A DNA stretch of 57,930 nucleotides, taken from the NCBI GenBank assembly GCA_022764085.1, contig JALERP010000136.1, positions 1-57,930 of the forward strand. Reading direction: 5' to 3'. Below are positions 29,318-38,146 of this stretch, one piece after another. The position numbers and the translations under genes are program-made. The notes beneath the pieces were generated by a model that had not been told where the DNA came from, ran no database searches, and was given only the letters and a program-made list of their open reading frames with translations. Each line of letters starts with the position of its first letter. Positions within the stretch are counted from its first letter, which is position 1. Origin of the DNA: Prevotella sp. GTDB lineage: Bacteria > Bacteroidota > Bacteroidia > Bacteroidales > Bacteroidaceae.

Positions 29318-29668
29318 ATGGCATTAAATTTGGATAAAAACTTGAAGTTATACTACTCAATTGCCGAAGTTGCGCAAAAATTTGGCATTAATGAGAGTAC
29401 ACTTAGATATTGGGAACAGGAGTTCCCGTATCTGAAGCCGAAGACCCGCGGCGCGGGAAAGGTAAGGCAATATTCCGAAAAGGATATTGAGCAGATTCAG
29501 CTCATATACAATCTTGTGAAGGTGCGGGGATTCAAGATTGCAGCTGCGAAAAAAATCATAAATGTCAACCGCACTGGCGCAGACAAAACCGCCGAAGTTC
29601 TAAGCAAGCTGATAGAAATACGCGACGAGCTGCAACTAATGAAGAAGCATCTCGACAATATTTATTAA
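29318..29668 (+). CDS. MerR-family transcriptional regulator (short)
   Basis: A 116-residue DNA-binding protein. Residues 12-80 form a MerR winged helix: [24 protein letters not shown] followed by the wing ([20 protein letters not shown]). The C-terminal ~35 residues ([22 protein letters not shown]) would be the dimerising coiled coil. There is no cysteine cluster or effector domain, so it is probably not a metal or redox sensor. Single-domain MerR proteins of this length are conserved next to housekeeping genes in Bacteroidota; the target is unknown. It is divergent from alaS with overlapping promoters, so autoregulation that also touches alaS is possible but unproven. Confidence 0.9.
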   Translation: MALNLDKNLKLYYSIAEVAQKFGINESTLRYWEQEFPYLKPKTRGAGKVRQYSEKDIEQIQLIYNLVKVRGFKIAAAKKIINVNRTGADKTAEVLSKLIEIRDELQLMKKHLDNIY

Positions 29669-29673
29669 TAACA

Positions 29674-29693
29674 GGGGCTCCCCAAGGAGCCCC
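29674..29693. terminator. GC-rich hairpin between converging merR-like and GH36 genes
   Basis: Perfect 8-bp stem GGGGCTCC / GGAGCCCC with loop CCAA. The minus-strand side is followed by an AT-rich stretch, so it may mainly stop GH36 transcription. Confidence 0.65.
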
Positions 29694-29736
29694 CACACAA
29701 AACCCACAAAACTCCCCCCCCTACCTCTCTACACAC

Positions 29737-29776
29737 CCCTACAAAACCCTACAAAACCCTACAAAACCCTACAAAA
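29737..29776. repeat. Four perfect tandem copies of CCCTACAAAA
   Basis: 10-bp unit, four exact copies. The last overlaps the final two codons and the TAG stop of the GH36 gene (minus strand). The unit carries a TAG on the minus strand; with a 10-bp period, successive copies put it in all three frames. Related arrays lie at 36383-36436 and 39458-39507. Confidence 0.9.
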
Positions 29777-31979
29777 CCTCCTCAATAAAAATCACCCTAC
29801 TTGCCCAAGCCGTCTTCTTATTATAATCGACATCATGGGAATAAGGTATCTCAAGGCCATTTGCCATCAGATATGCCCCTGTGAATATCTTTCCCTCAAA
29901 TGCAAGAGGCTTGTTGTCGATGCGGTTAAGCTCATGGATGCGGTATTTCTTATTGGCATCAAGGCCTGCCATCTTCACTCTCGGAAGATGCTGGTTGACG
30001 AAGGTCTCTGTCTTCCACCAATAGAACACTGCTTTCTGCTTGGTATCGTCAACATACATCAGCGATGCCACGCCTTTCTTCTCATAAGGAGACTGCAGAC
30101 GATAGATATTTCCCAACTGAACTATTGGACGAATGGTCTTATACTCGGCTATGGCGTTCTTGCACAATGCCTTTTCCTCATCTGTCATGTTCTTTGGCTG
30201 AATCTCCATGCCAAGACGACCGCTCATTGCCACATCAATGCGATACTTAAGCGGGATGGTGCGGAAGGTTTGATGGTTGGGAGCGGCACTGATATGTGAT
30301 GCCATCACCTGGGCGGGAAAGAAATAGCTTGTGCCCCACTGCATATACACTCTTTGCAATGCATCGGTATTGTCGCTCACCCAGAACTCGTCGAAATATG
30401 GCAGATACCCCCAGTTGGCCCTACCTCCACCCGATGCGCAATCTTGGATTACAAGGTCAGGATATTTTTCGCGGATACGCTTTAATGCCTTCTCTAATCC
30501 ACGGTGATATTCAACCAAAAGATGGCTCTGCTTGTCCATTGTCAAATACTGCGAACCATGGTTGGAGATATTCATATTGGCATCCCATTTTATATAATAT
30601 ATATCGGGATTCTCCTGCATGAGGTTATCAACAACTGACACAACAAAATCCTGTACCTTGGGATTGCTCATATCGAGCACCAACTGCGTACCACCACGTC
30701 CCATCTGCAAGTCACGTCCTGATGCCTTAACCACCCAGTCGGGATGCTTCTCATACAACTCGCTGACACTGTTGGTCATCTCGGGCTCAATCCATATACC
30801 GAATTTCACTCCGTGCTTCTTGGCATTGGCTACTAGTCCGGGCACTCCATTTGGCAACTTGTTCTTGTCAACTACCCAGTCGCCAAGCGACGAGTTGTCG
30901 GTCTTGCGAGGATATTTGTCCCCAAACCATCCGTCGTCCATAACAAAGAGTTCGCCACCCATCGATGATATGTCGGACATCATCTGGTCCATACCCTCTT
31001 CATTAATATCGAAATACACTCCTTCCCAACTGTTCAGAAGTATGTCTCTCACCTTGTCGCCATGGGCAAGCATATACTTTCTGCCCCACTTGTGGAAATT
31101 ACGCGATGCTCCGCTAAGTCCTTCTCGGCTGAAGGTAAGGGCAAGAATCGGTGTTGTGAATGTCTCGCCCTTAGCGAGGTTATATTCTGATGCCTCCTCG
31201 TTGATTCCGGCGAAGAGCTGATGGAACTCATCATCGTGGGTGTTCAGGCGTATTTTATAATTACCTGTATAACAAATGGCTGCACCGATAACATCTCCGG
31301 TGTTCTCGCGTGGTTTGCCGTCAAGTGATATCATTATCTCTCCATGTGAGGTGTGGGAGTTACGCACTCCATCCTTGTTCTCTATCACGAGCATACCGGC
31401 ATTGAGCGGCTCCTCGCACAACATTCCTTCGTTTGCCCACGAGCCATAGAGATGTGAGACCCATACGTTGCCGCGACGTATCAGCAGACTTCCAGAGTCA
31501 AAGCGTGTCAGTCTTACTGACTTCTTCTCCTGATTGGTTATCTCTGTCCATGTCTCGATAATCTCTGATTGGGGACGCACGCGATAACATACATTGACAT
31601 AGAGGGACTGGATCTTGTCCTTCATCTTGAAGACTGTTATACCGCCGTCTCGCTGCTCCACGTCTTCAAGGACAAGCTGCAAGGCCATGTCGCCATTGGC
31701 ATGGACTACTGAGAGCGCATACTCCTTGTCGCAGTTAATACCATAAGTAGGATAGGCGGCAAAGTTGGTGTATCCACCTCCGTTAATGTCAAATTCGCCA
31801 ATGGTCTGTAAATCAGAATCAGCCAACTTGGCTCCATAATAGACAAATTTCAATTCCTTGCCTTTTGTAGCATCTACTACAAGAGAGGAGCTGGATGTGG
31901 AGATGCAGACATTCTCTGCCACAGTTCCCAATGCCATCATGCATGATGCAATTAATAGCGAAATCTTTCTTTTCTTCAT
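29769..31979 (-). CDS. GH36 alpha-galactosidase, secreted/periplasmic
   Basis: A 736-residue protein with a signal peptide to about residue 21. An N-terminal beta-supersandwich is followed by a TIM barrel with the GH36 motifs. FVMDDGWFGDK lies at 346-355, the nucleophile Asp466 in YYIKWDANM, and the acid/base Asp536 in FWVSDNTDA. The CASGGGR loop (514-520) is typical. It removes terminal alpha-galactose from raffinose-family sugars or galactomannan. It has its own promoter at 32011-32019 and no obvious operon partner. The last codons lie inside a tandem repeat array. Confidence 0.96.
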   Translation of the reverse strand: MKKRKISLLIASCMMALGTVAENVCISTSSSSLVVDATKGKELKFVYYGAKLADSDLQTIGEFDINGGGYTNFAAYPTYGINCDKEYALSVVHANGDMALQLVLEDVEQRDGGITVFKMKDKIQSLYVNVCYRVRPQSEIIETWTEITNQEKKSVRLTRFDSGSLLIRRGNVWVSHLYGSWANEGMLCEEPLNAGMLVIENKDGVRNSHTSHGEIMISLDGKPRENTGDVIGAAICYTGNYKIRLNTHDDEFHQLFAGINEEASEYNLAKGETFTTPILALTFSREGLSGASRNFHKWGRKYMLAHGDKVRDILLNSWEGVYFDINEEGMDQMMSDISSMGGELFVMDDGWFGDKYPRKTDNSSLGDWVVDKNKLPNGVPGLVANAKKHGVKFGIWIEPEMTNSVSELYEKHPDWVVKASGRDLQMGRGGTQLVLDMSNPKVQDFVVSVVDNLMQENPDIYYIKWDANMNISNHGSQYLTMDKQSHLLVEYHRGLEKALKRIREKYPDLVIQDCASGGGRANWGYLPYFDEFWVSDNTDALQRVYMQWGTSYFFPAQVMASHISAAPNHQTFRTIPLKYRIDVAMSGRLGMEIQPKNMTDEEKALCKNAIAEYKTIRPIVQLGNIYRLQSPYEKKGVASLMYVDDTKQKAVFYWWKTETFVNQHLPRVKMAGLDANKKYRIHELNRIDNKPLAFEGKIFTGAYLMANGLEIPYSHDVDYNKKTAWASRVIFIEEVL

Positions 31980-32010
31980 TTCTTTATTTTTTAGGTTAAT
32001 AAATTCGGCT

Positions 32011-32019
32011 GCAAAGATA
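32011..32019 (-). promoter_or_regulatory. -7 box TATCTTTGC of the GH36 gene
   Basis: An exact minus-strand match 32 bp before the GH36 ATG. Confidence 0.7.
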
Positions 32020-32085
32020 CGAAAAAAAAGTTATTGACAGTGATACTATCTTAGCTAATATTATTACTATAATGAAAAAAAACAA

Positions 32086-32152
32086 TTAAGGAGCTAAACC
32101 TATGCTTAAAGGCTAATAATCTACCTCTAAAGCATTCGGCTTAACTCCTTAA
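32086..32152 (-). terminator. Long inverted repeat at the 3' end of the hexuronate permease gene
   Basis: Arms 32086-32100 and 32138-32152 pair at 13 of 15 positions, with an inner ATGCTT / AAGCAT stem. It starts 4 bp after the permease stop codon and is followed on the minus strand by TTTTTTTTC. Probable terminator. Confidence 0.7.
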
Positions 32153-32155
32153 CTC

Positions 32156-33625
32156 CTATGCCACAACTGGCTTGTATTTCGGTACAAGGGCCTTCATAAT
32201 TACCCAACCAACAAGGTAGGCAACTGCACAGATACAGAAGATAATCATATAACCTGCTTCCTTACCGTCGAATCCGAGGAAAGAGAATGCTGTACCCTGA
32301 GCCTCACTATAGGTAAAGAGCGCACCAGCTCCCTTGTTGATAAGGAAAGAACCGATACCTCCTGCCATACCGCCTATACCGGTAATGGTGGCTATTGTTG
32401 ACTTGGGGAACATGTCGCCGATAGTAGAGAACAGGTTGGCTGACCATGCCTGATGTCCTGCGCCAGCTAGACCGATGATGATTGCTGGCCACCATGCCGA
32501 ATAAGCTCCCAATGGCTGGGCAAAGAGGGCAAGCAACGGGAAGAAGGCAAAGATGAGCATCGAGAGCATTCGACCATTATATGGATTCATACCTTTCTTC
32601 TCTACAAAGAGCTTAGGCAGATAACCACCATAGATTGACAATATGGTTACAATAGCGTAGAGGGTGAAGATAAGCATTATTGCCTCTGAAGAACTTGACT
32701 TGTAGCCATACTGGTCGGAGAAATATGCAGGAGCCCAGAACAGATAGAACCACCATACGCCATCGGTAAAGAACTTACCTGTGATAAACGACCATGTTTG
32801 ACGGAAAGTGAAGCAACGAAGGAATGATATCTGCTGCTCATTCTCCTCTGTCTTGGTTTCTGCTGCAGATGTCTCGTCATCTTGATGGATATATACCAAC
32901 TCTGCACCGTTCACATACTTTGACTTCTCGGGCTTCTCATAAAGGAATACCCAGAAACCCATCCAAATAAATCCAAGTCCACCAATGATAACGAATGCCA
33001 TTTCCCAACCGCCACCGATGCCGAGATCCTTAAAATACTGGGCAAGCAATGGTATTGTGGCAGGAGCGGCTAGCGCACCTACTGATGCACCAGCATTGAA
33101 TATCGATGTCGCGAAAGCACGATCCTTCTTGGGAAAATACTCTGCTGTAACCTTGATGGCTGCGGGGAAGTTTCCGGCTTCACCAAGAGCGAGAACACAA
33201 CGAGCTGCCACGAAAAGCCAAACACTTGTGGTGGCTATCAACAATGCTGCGGCACTTCCTGTCTCTACTGCTGCCATTTCAGCGGCGGAGGCATAGCCTT
33301 CGAGCTGAACGGTCAACCATCCGCAAAGGGCATGGGCTACGGCACCTGCCGACCATACACCGATGGCCCACAGATAACCTTTCTTGGTTCCCATGAAGTC
33401 AACAAACTTGCCTGCGAAAAGCATACATGCTGCATAAACGATGGAGAATACGGCCGTGATGGTTCCGTAGTTGTCATCTGTCCAATGAAACTCAGGAGCG
33501 ATGAAGTCCTTCCATGTCAATGAAAGAACCTGACGGTCCAAATAATTAACTGTTGTTGCCACGAACAACAGCGCACACATGACCCATCTGAAGTTGGTCA
33601 TTGTCTTTGTCTTAATAGCACTCAT
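32156..33625 (-). CDS. exuT: MFS hexuronate permease (ExuT-like, anion:cation symporter family)
   Basis: A 489-residue inner-membrane protein with about 12 hydrophobic segments. The family signature NYLDRQVLS lies near residue 23-31, with GKFVDFMGTKKG in the loop between helices 2 and 3 and ALGEAGNFPAAIKVTAEYFPKKDRA in the middle of the N-half. These are hallmarks of the anion:cation symporters that carry galacturonate and glucuronate. In this window it is the natural importer for the products of the two pectate lyases. It has its own promoter (33673-33681). The sugar specificity is by family and context. Confidence 0.87.
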   Translation of the reverse strand: MSAIKTKTMTNFRWVMCALLFVATTVNYLDRQVLSLTWKDFIAPEFHWTDDNYGTITAVFSIVYAACMLFAGKFVDFMGTKKGYLWAIGVWSAGAVAHALCGWLTVQLEGYASAAEMAAVETGSAAALLIATTSVWLFVAARCVLALGEAGNFPAAIKVTAEYFPKKDRAFATSIFNAGASVGALAAPATIPLLAQYFKDLGIGGGWEMAFVIIGGLGFIWMGFWVFLYEKPEKSKYVNGAELVYIHQDDETSAAETKTEENEQQISFLRCFTFRQTWSFITGKFFTDGVWWFYLFWAPAYFSDQYGYKSSSSEAIMLIFTLYAIVTILSIYGGYLPKLFVEKKGMNPYNGRMLSMLIFAFFPLLALFAQPLGAYSAWWPAIIIGLAGAGHQAWSANLFSTIGDMFPKSTIATITGIGGMAGGIGSFLINKGAGALFTYSEAQGTAFSFLGFDGKEAGYMIIFCICAVAYLVGWVIMKALVPKYKPVVA

Positions 33626-33672
33626 TTTTAATATAATAGGTTGTTTTTTAATTATTAATTTCTAAAACCGTT

Positions 33673-33681
33673 GCAAAGATA
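33673..33681 (-). promoter_or_regulatory. -7 box TATCTTTGC of the hexuronate permease
   Basis: An exact minus-strand match 48 bp before the permease ATG. Confidence 0.7.
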
Positions 33682-33747
33682 AGTATTTTTTTTTAATTTA
33701 CGGCACTTTTCCTTAGAAAAATGCCGTAAACGTTTGTTTTTTATCAA

Positions 33748-36375
33748 TTAATCCTTATAATATACCTTCTTTACGCGGTTACTTACTCCTGTAAGCACTT
33801 CATAAGGGATTGTATCGAGAATATCCGACAACACTGTCACGGGAAGATGATCGCCGAATATCTCCACCGTATCGCCTTCGTTACATGGTATGTCGGTCAC
33901 GTCTATCAATGCCACGTCCATACATATATTTCCAACATAAGGGGCCTTTTTGCCATTGACAAGACAATACCCCTTGCCACGCCCAAGATGGCGGTTCAAA
34001 CCATCGGCATATCCAATGGGGATGGCTGCAATGACACTGTCACGGGTCAATACTCCCTTGCGACTATATCCAACGGTTTCTTCCTTTGGAACATGCCTAA
34101 GCTGCAATATGGTTGTCTTCAAAGTGCTTACGGTGTTGATGATATGGTTGTCACGACTATCCACACCGTAAAGCCCAAGACCAAGGCGGCAGGCATCTAA
34201 CTGTCTTTCCGGGAAATGCTCTATTCCCGCACTATTATCGATATGCCTCAATATCTTATGGTCAAAAGCGGACTGCAGTTGCTTGCTGGCAGTATCAAAG
34301 AGTGCAAACTGATGTGCAGAGAATTTGTCAAAGTCATCGCTGTCGCTTCCTACAAAATGCGAGAATACCGAGCGGGGAATGATTGCATTCTGATGTTGCA
34401 ACCGATCAATCACCTCATCGATGTCTTTCACAGGGTCGAATCCTAAACGGTGCATACCTGTGTCAAGCTTTATATGTACGGGATAGTTCGTTATTCCCTC
34501 CTTTTCCGCTGCCTTGATAAGTGCATCCATAAGTCGGAAACTATACACCTCTGGCTCCAGGTCATAATCAAATATGGTCTTAAAGGCGGTCATTTCTGGG
34601 TTCATAACCATAATATTGCCAGTAATACCGTTCTTGCGCAATGTCACTCCCTCGTCGGCAACTGCCACTGCCAGGTAATCCACTCTATGTTCCTGAAGTA
34701 TCTTAGACACCTCAACGGCTCCGGCTCCATAGGCATCTGCCTTCACCATACAAATCATCTTAGTGGTGGGTTTCATATAAGAGCGGAAATGATTGAGGTT
34801 CTCCACCACGGCATTCAGGTTCACTTCCAATATCGTCTCATGCACCTTCTGCTCCAATTGCTCGGTGATATTATCGAAACCAAAGGCGCGTGCTCCCTTT
34901 ATCAGAACCACCTCGTCCCGAAGTCCCTCAAACACATCCGACCGAAGAAACTCATCCACATCCCCAAAGAAAAACGCTACAGCCCCTCCGGCTCCAGCCA
35001 CCGTTCCAGGCAGTTTTGCTGCCTGGCCTCCTCCTGCCTGGCCTCCTCTTGCCTGGCCCATTTCAGCCGCTAGTGCCGCCGTTATCTCCTTTCCAATCCC
35101 GATAAACTTCGTCACCCCTCGTTTCACCGTCAGTTCCACCACTCTATGATACAACTCATGCGGTGTCATTCCGCTCTGATATATATCACTAAGTATCAGC
35201 GTGCGCCGTTTGCCTTCATGTTCTGGTCTGCGGCTCATGAAGTCGAGCGCTAAATCAAGCGAATTGATATCCGAGTTATACGAGTCATTGATAAGGGTGC
35301 AGCCGTGCCGTCCCTCCTTCACCTCAAGTCTCATTGCCACCGGCTCCAACTGAGACATCCTGACATCCAGTTCTTCAGCCGTCACCCCAAGATACAATGC
35401 CACTACAGCCGCTGCTATAGAACACTCCACCGAAGCATCGTCAATAAACGGCAGATGATACCGCCCCTCCTTTCCCTTATATATATAATATAAGGTGGAA
35501 ACAGTGTCGCGTCTCTCCACTTTCTTTATAAACATTGCCGCCTGGGAGTCTTCCCTGCTCCATGACAGTCTCTCCCCACGATAACCAGACTTGCGCATAC
35601 AACGGCTGACAACATTGTCATCCGAATTATATGCAATAACCTTAGCATCATGAAACAACGACAGTTTCTCCTGACACTTCTCATCCATAGAGCGGAAGTT
35701 CTCCTGATGTGCCATTCCCAAGGAGGTAAGCACACCAATAGAAGGCTGGATAATATCTCTTAAGGCCTGCATCTCGCCCGGTTGACTGATTCCCGCCTCA
35801 AAAAGTCCCACTTCCGTATTTTCATTAAGAAGCCAAACCGAAAGCGGCACTCCAATCTGCGAATTATAGCTCTTAGGCGAACGCGTAACGACAAACCTCG
35901 GAGAAATTAGCTGATAAAGCCACTCTTTCACCATTGTCTTACCATTGCTTCCGGTAATCCCCACAACAGGAATATCAAACTCATCCCTATGTCTCTCCGC
36001 AAGTCGTTGCAATGCCTCCAGCGGACTAACAACCTCCAAAAAGTTCGCCCCTTCATATCCTCTGCCAACTGAGCCACTCCCAACTGAGCCACTCCTTACG
36101 AGTTCATCCTTTGTGCTCGCAGAATCAGCTGCGAGTCTTTCAGCAACTACTTTTCCTGTCCCTCTCTCCACCACAAAGTTCCTCACTCCTCGGCGATATA
36201 GTTCAGGAATATATTTATGTCCGTCATTACGTCCCGACCTCAATGCAAAGAACAGAGTCTCCTCAGGAAAACAGAGCGACCTGCTATCAGTCAGCAACCA
36301 ACTGATTTGCGCCTCAGCCTCCCCAATCCGTCGGGCACCAATAAGCGTAGCAACTTTCTCAATTGAATATTTCAT
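33748..36375 (-). CDS. murF-alr: Bifunctional UDP-MurNAc-tripeptide:D-Ala-D-Ala ligase / alanine racemase (MurF-Alr fusion)
   Basis: An 875-residue cytoplasmic enzyme. It starts at the ATG at 36375, since the longer frame would use TTG. Residues 1-~495 are MurF, with P-loop GITGSNGKTMVKE (139-151) and LINDSYNSDINSLD. The rest is a PLP alanine racemase with MVKADAYGAG (PLP lysine) and IPIGYADGLNR. It makes D-alanine and adds D-Ala-D-Ala to the peptidoglycan precursor. The fusion is known in Bacteroidota. Odd: two low-complexity insertions in MurF, residues about 72-110 (SGSVG twice, LAADSAS) and about 435-465 (ARGGQAGGGQ). These come from 15-bp tandem repeats plus palindromes; relatives have much shorter loops there. 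It follows nadB by 58 bp. Confidence 0.96.
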   Translation of the reverse strand: MKYSIEKVATLIGARRIGEAEAQISWLLTDSRSLCFPEETLFFALRSGRNDGHKYIPELYRRGVRNFVVERGTGKVVAERLAADSASTKDELVRSGSVGSGSVGRGYEGANFLEVVSPLEALQRLAERHRDEFDIPVVGITGSNGKTMVKEWLYQLISPRFVVTRSPKSYNSQIGVPLSVWLLNENTEVGLFEAGISQPGEMQALRDIIQPSIGVLTSLGMAHQENFRSMDEKCQEKLSLFHDAKVIAYNSDDNVVSRCMRKSGYRGERLSWSREDSQAAMFIKKVERRDTVSTLYYIYKGKEGRYHLPFIDDASVECSIAAAVVALYLGVTAEELDVRMSQLEPVAMRLEVKEGRHGCTLINDSYNSDINSLDLALDFMSRRPEHEGKRRTLILSDIYQSGMTPHELYHRVVELTVKRGVTKFIGIGKEITAALAAEMGQARGGQAGGGQAAKLPGTVAGAGGAVAFFFGDVDEFLRSDVFEGLRDEVVLIKGARAFGFDNITEQLEQKVHETILEVNLNAVVENLNHFRSYMKPTTKMICMVKADAYGAGAVEVSKILQEHRVDYLAVAVADEGVTLRKNGITGNIMVMNPEMTAFKTIFDYDLEPEVYSFRLMDALIKAAEKEGITNYPVHIKLDTGMHRLGFDPVKDIDEVIDRLQHQNAIIPRSVFSHFVGSDSDDFDKFSAHQFALFDTASKQLQSAFDHKILRHIDNSAGIEHFPERQLDACRLGLGLYGVDSRDNHIINTVSTLKTTILQLRHVPKEETVGYSRKGVLTRDSVIAAIPIGYADGLNRHLGRGKGYCLVNGKKAPYVGNICMDVALIDVTDIPCNEGDTVEIFGDHLPVTVLSDILDTIPYEVLTGVSNRVKKVYYKD
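35006..35063 (-). repeat. Palindrome plus 15-bp tandem repeats inside murF (insertion 2)
   Basis: CCAGGCAG (35006-35013) and CTGCCTGG (35019-35026) form a perfect 8-bp stem with a 5-base loop. The 15-mer CTGCCTGGCCTCCTC follows at 35019-35033 and again exactly at 35034-35048, then a partial third copy. It codes for the Gly-Gln-Ala-rich loop of MurF and keeps the frame. Confidence 0.85.
36065..36135 (-). repeat. 15-bp tandem repeat plus palindrome inside murF (insertion 1)
   Basis: CCAACTGAGCCACTC occurs twice in tandem (36065-36079, 36080-36094). At 36116-36135 CTCGCAG and CTGCGAG form a perfect 7-bp stem around AATCAG. The palindrome with its flanks matches one in dacB (38331-38354) at 20 of 24-25 positions. 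Confidence 0.85.
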
Positions 36376-36382
36376 CCCCAAA

Positions 36383-36436
36383 ACCCTACAAAAACCTACA
36401 AACCCTACAAAAACCTACAAAAACCTACAAAACCTA
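36383..36436. repeat. Imperfect 10-bp tandem repeats (CCTACAAAA type) between nadB and murF-alr
   Basis: Five units of CCCTACAAAA/ACCTACAAAA (one 9-bp) fill most of the 58-bp gap. The last CCTA includes the TAG stop of nadB, just as the array at 29737 includes the GH36 stop. Confidence 0.85.
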
Positions 36437-38020
36437 CCTATCATAAGCATGCACCGGATAATCAATAGTATAATGCAACCCGCGACATTCCTTCCTCTCA
36501 ATCGCCCATCGAGTAATCAAATACCCAACATTAATCATATTGCGAAGCTCACAAATATCACGGCTTGCCTTAACTCTCTTGAACAGGTTCTCTGTTTCCT
36601 CGTAGAGCATGTCGAGCCTATCCCATGCACGCTTCAGACGCAAGTCACTTCTCACAATGCCAACATAGTTTGACATTATCTCGCCTACTTCCTTAACACT
36701 CTGTGTAATAAGAACTTTTTCTTCGTTTGTCAGCGTACCATCGTCATTCCACTCTGGCACCTTATCATTGAAATCATACAAATCCACATGCTCCAATGAA
36801 TGCTTTGCGGCAGCATCTGCATACACGACTGCCTCAATAAGCGAATTACTTGCCAAACGGTTGCCGCCATGCAAACCTGTACAAGAACACTCACCCAATG
36901 CATATAGTCTGTCAATACTCGACAAACCATTCAAATCCACCTTTATACCTCCACACATATAATGTGCAGCCGGTCGAACAGGGATATAGTCGGTTGTGAT
37001 GTCAATACCCATCGACTTGCATTTCATGTAAATATTTGGGAAATGCTTACGTGTCTCCTCCGGGTCTTTATGTGTAACGTCAAGGCACACATGGTCAAGA
37101 CCGTGTATCTTCATTTCCTTGTCTATTGCCCTTGCCACAATGTCGCGCGGGGCAAGCGACAGACGTTCGTCATACTTCTCCATGAATGTTTCGCCATTTG
37201 GCAATTTAAGGATACCACCATATCCGCGCATAGCCTCTGTGATGAGGAATGCAGGATGAGTTTCACCTGGATGATACAATGCCGTTGGATGGAACTGAAC
37301 AAACTCCATGTCTGCCACAGTTCCCTTGGCACGATACACCATAGCCTCGCCGTCACCTGTGGCGATAACTGGATTTGTCGTTGTCTGATAAACGGCTCCA
37401 CAACCACCCGTACACATCACCGTCACCTTGCTCAGATATGTATCTACTTTCTCGGTGTCGGGATTAAGCACGTATGCTCCATAGCAGTGGATATATGGAG
37501 TGCGACGTGTCACCCTGGCTCCCAAGTGATGCTGGGTGATAATCTCAACGGCAAAGTGGTTCTCCTTTATCGTGATGTCTGGACAATTGCGCACTGCCTC
37601 CATCAAACCTCGCTGGATTTCGGCGCCCGTGTCATCCTTGTGATGAAGAATGCGAAACTCAGAGTGTCCTCCCTCGCGATGAAGGTCAAACTCACCGTTC
37701 TCCTTCCTGTCGAAGTTGACACCCCACTCCACCATTTCACGAATCTGATCAGGCGCATTCCTCACCACCTGCTCCACAGCCTTGCGGTCTGATATATAGT
37801 CGCCGGCAATCATCGTATCCTCGATGTGCTTGTCGAAGTTATCAAGCTCCAGATTTGTCACCGAAGCCACTCCACCTTGTGCGAATGACGTGTTAGCTTC
37901 GTCGAGGGAAGTCTTGCATATCATGCACACCTTACCTTTGTGCGCTCTTGCTACCTTAAGGGCGTAACTCATACCGGCCACTCCTGCGCCGATAATCAGA
38001 AAGTCATATTTTAAAACCAT
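36434..38020 (-). CDS. nadB: L-aspartate oxidase
   Basis: A 528-residue flavoprotein that oxidises L-aspartate to iminoaspartate, the first step of de novo NAD synthesis. FAD binding is shown by FLIIGAGVAGMSYALKVA at the N-terminus. Family motifs include TSFAQGGVASV, HREGGHSEFRILHHKDDTG and the C-terminal FAD contact HGGNRLASNSLIEAVVYA. Length is normal. It has its own promoter (38060-38068) divergent from dacB and probably reads on into murF-alr. nadA and nadC are not in the window. Confidence 0.97.
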   Translation of the reverse strand: MVLKYDFLIIGAGVAGMSYALKVARAHKGKVCMICKTSLDEANTSFAQGGVASVTNLELDNFDKHIEDTMIAGDYISDRKAVEQVVRNAPDQIREMVEWGVNFDRKENGEFDLHREGGHSEFRILHHKDDTGAEIQRGLMEAVRNCPDITIKENHFAVEIITQHHLGARVTRRTPYIHCYGAYVLNPDTEKVDTYLSKVTVMCTGGCGAVYQTTTNPVIATGDGEAMVYRAKGTVADMEFVQFHPTALYHPGETHPAFLITEAMRGYGGILKLPNGETFMEKYDERLSLAPRDIVARAIDKEMKIHGLDHVCLDVTHKDPEETRKHFPNIYMKCKSMGIDITTDYIPVRPAAHYMCGGIKVDLNGLSSIDRLYALGECSCTGLHGGNRLASNSLIEAVVYADAAAKHSLEHVDLYDFNDKVPEWNDDGTLTNEEKVLITQSVKEVGEIMSNYVGIVRSDLRLKRAWDRLDMLYEETENLFKRVKASRDICELRNMINVGYLITRWAIERKECRGLHYTIDYPVHAYDR

Positions 38021-38059
38021 ATATTCTTGCTTTTAAAGAGAGCAATTCTCATTTTGTGT

Positions 38060-38068
38060 GCAAATTTA
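38060..38068 (-). promoter_or_regulatory. -7 box TAAATTTGC of nadB
   Basis: An exact minus-strand match 40 bp before the nadB ATG, divergent from dacB. Confidence 0.65.
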
Positions 38069-38108
38069 AATATTTTTATTGATATAACATAAAAGAGTTG
38101 CGTTATTT

Positions 38109-38140
38109 TTTGTTTATTACTCGATTTTTGAGTAATTTTG
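38109..38140 (+). promoter_or_regulatory. Promoter of dacB, nearly leaderless
   Basis: TTTG (38109-38112) and TAATTTTG (38133-38140) match the Bacteroidota -33 and -7 elements with a 20-base spacer. The dacB ATG is only 7 bp past the -7 box, so the mRNA should start at or within a few bases of the start codon. Confidence 0.75.
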
Positions 38141-38146
38141 CACCCA

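Noticed and set aside
29737..29776. Decamer arrays considered as CRISPR.
   Set aside because: Units are 10 bp with no spacers and no cas genes nearby.
34450..35073. Long plus-strand open frame opposite murF-alr.
   Set aside because: It lies entirely antisense to the well-supported racemase/ligase gene and has no recognisable protein features.
36962..37792. 276-codon plus-strand frame opposite nadB.
   Set aside because: It is antisense to intact nadB; Cys/His-rich translation typical of a non-coding frame.
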